A stretch of DNA of 5,795 nucleotides from NCBI GenBank assembly GCA_037968555.1, contig JBBKVS010000192.1, forward strand, positions 1 to 5,795. The letters run 5' to 3'. The notes beneath the pieces were generated by a model. That model did no database searches. It was not told where the DNA came from and saw only the letters and a list, made by a program, of their open reading frames with translations. Origin of the DNA: JAWXBM01 sp037968555 (GTDB taxonomy: Bacteria; Pseudomonadota; Gammaproteobacteria; Xanthomonadales; SZUA-36). Position numbers and translations under genes: made by a program. Positions 5,442 through 5,795 of the stretch are shown piece by piece (position 1 is the first letter of the stretch; every line of letters begins with the position of its first letter).

Positions 5442-5795
5442 GCCGCGCTTTACTGATCCGGGCCTTGGCAACCCGAATCTAAACGAACCGGACCTCGTGT
5501 TTCACAAGATGCACGGCGCAGGTAACGATTTTGTGTTGCTGGATTGGCGTGATTCCAAGCGCCAATTGCACGCCCGCCAGGCCGCGCTGATTGCCGACCG
5601 GCGCCTCGGCATAGGTTGCGACCAGATACTGATACTGCGCAGCCCGGAGCATCCCGATTGCCTGGCAGCCTATGAAATCCGCAATGCAGACGGTAGCCCG
5701 GCAGGCCAGTGTGGCAACGGGGCCCGCTGCATCGCTCTGTATTTAAAAATGCAAGGAGTCGATGCTGGCCGATTTACCCTGGACAGCCCAGCCGG
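5431..5795 (+). CDS. dapF: Diaminopimelate epimerase, N-terminal part (cut by window edge)
   Basis: The first 121 residues are visible; the enzyme is normally about 275 residues, so over half lies beyond the right edge, including the second catalytic Cys. DapF converts LL- to meso-diaminopimelate in the cytoplasm, for lysine and peptidoglycan. Evidence: FHKMHGAGNDFVLLD (24-38), ADRRLGIGCDQILIL (56-69) and IRNADGSPAGQCGNGARC (83-100) with catalytic Cys94. The start is open to choice. ATG 5431 overlaps the lptM stop (ATGGCCTCTGA) and has AGGT just upstream, but gives about 22 extra residues before the point where E. coli DapF begins. GTG at 5497-5499 would give a start almost identical in length to E. 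coli, with only a weak CGGA before it. I keep the ATG because of the coupling overlap and AGGT, though its spacing is short. Confidence 0.93.
   Translation, partial: MASEPRFTDPGLGNPNLNEPDLVFHKMHGAGNDFVLLDWRDSKRQLHARQAALIADRRLGIGCDQILILRSPEHPDCLAAYEIRNADGSPAGQCGNGARCIALYLKMQGVDAGRFTLDSPA

Overview
The window looks like an ordinary chromosomal housekeeping region of a gammaproteobacterium. Every gene is recognisable from its protein motifs, and I saw no mobile element, CRISPR array, RNA gene or foreign-looking insert. The chain algZ-algR-hemC-hemD-hemX is known from pseudomonads and relatives. Two things differ from the Pseudomonas layout as I remember it: an esterase gene sits where argH would stand upstream of algZ, and lptM is followed directly by dapF with no lysA between them. 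That combination points towards a Xanthomonadales (Lysobacterales)-like or other non-pseudomonad gammaproteobacterium. This placement is an inference from gene order, not a search result.

Positions 1-5146 form one tightly packed gene train on the minus strand. In transcription order it holds a carboxylesterase/phospholipase (4490-5146), the sensor kinase AlgZ (3427-4485, GTG start), the LytTR response regulator AlgR (2736-3449), porphobilinogen deaminase HemC (1798-2727), uroporphyrinogen-III synthase HemD (1047-1808) and the membrane protein HemX (1-920, C-terminus beyond the left edge). Junctions are a 4-bp gap, a 23-bp overlap, an 8-bp gap (or a 4-bp overlap if hemC starts at TTG), an 11-bp overlap and finally a 126-bp gap. 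That gap (921-1046) is the only internal break and contains a perfect 7-bp inverted repeat. HemC and HemD catalyse consecutive steps from porphobilinogen to uroporphyrinogen III; HemX is their usual neighbour. AlgZ-AlgR is a membrane sensor and its LytTR-type transcription factor.

Positions 5147-5246 are a short divergent promoter region. To its right, on the plus strand, lie lptM (5247-5441), a small outer-membrane lipoprotein linked to LPS-transport assembly, and dapF (5431 to the right edge), diaminopimelate epimerase, overlapping by 11 bp. These supply outer-membrane assembly and the meso-diaminopimelate needed for peptidoglycan and lysine.

I did not find a previously undescribed system. 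The points worth a second look are small: an altered conserved motif in HemC, non-AUG starts for algZ and hemX, the dyad in the hemD-hemX gap, an N-terminal extension on DapF, and the esterase fused into the algZR-hem operon.
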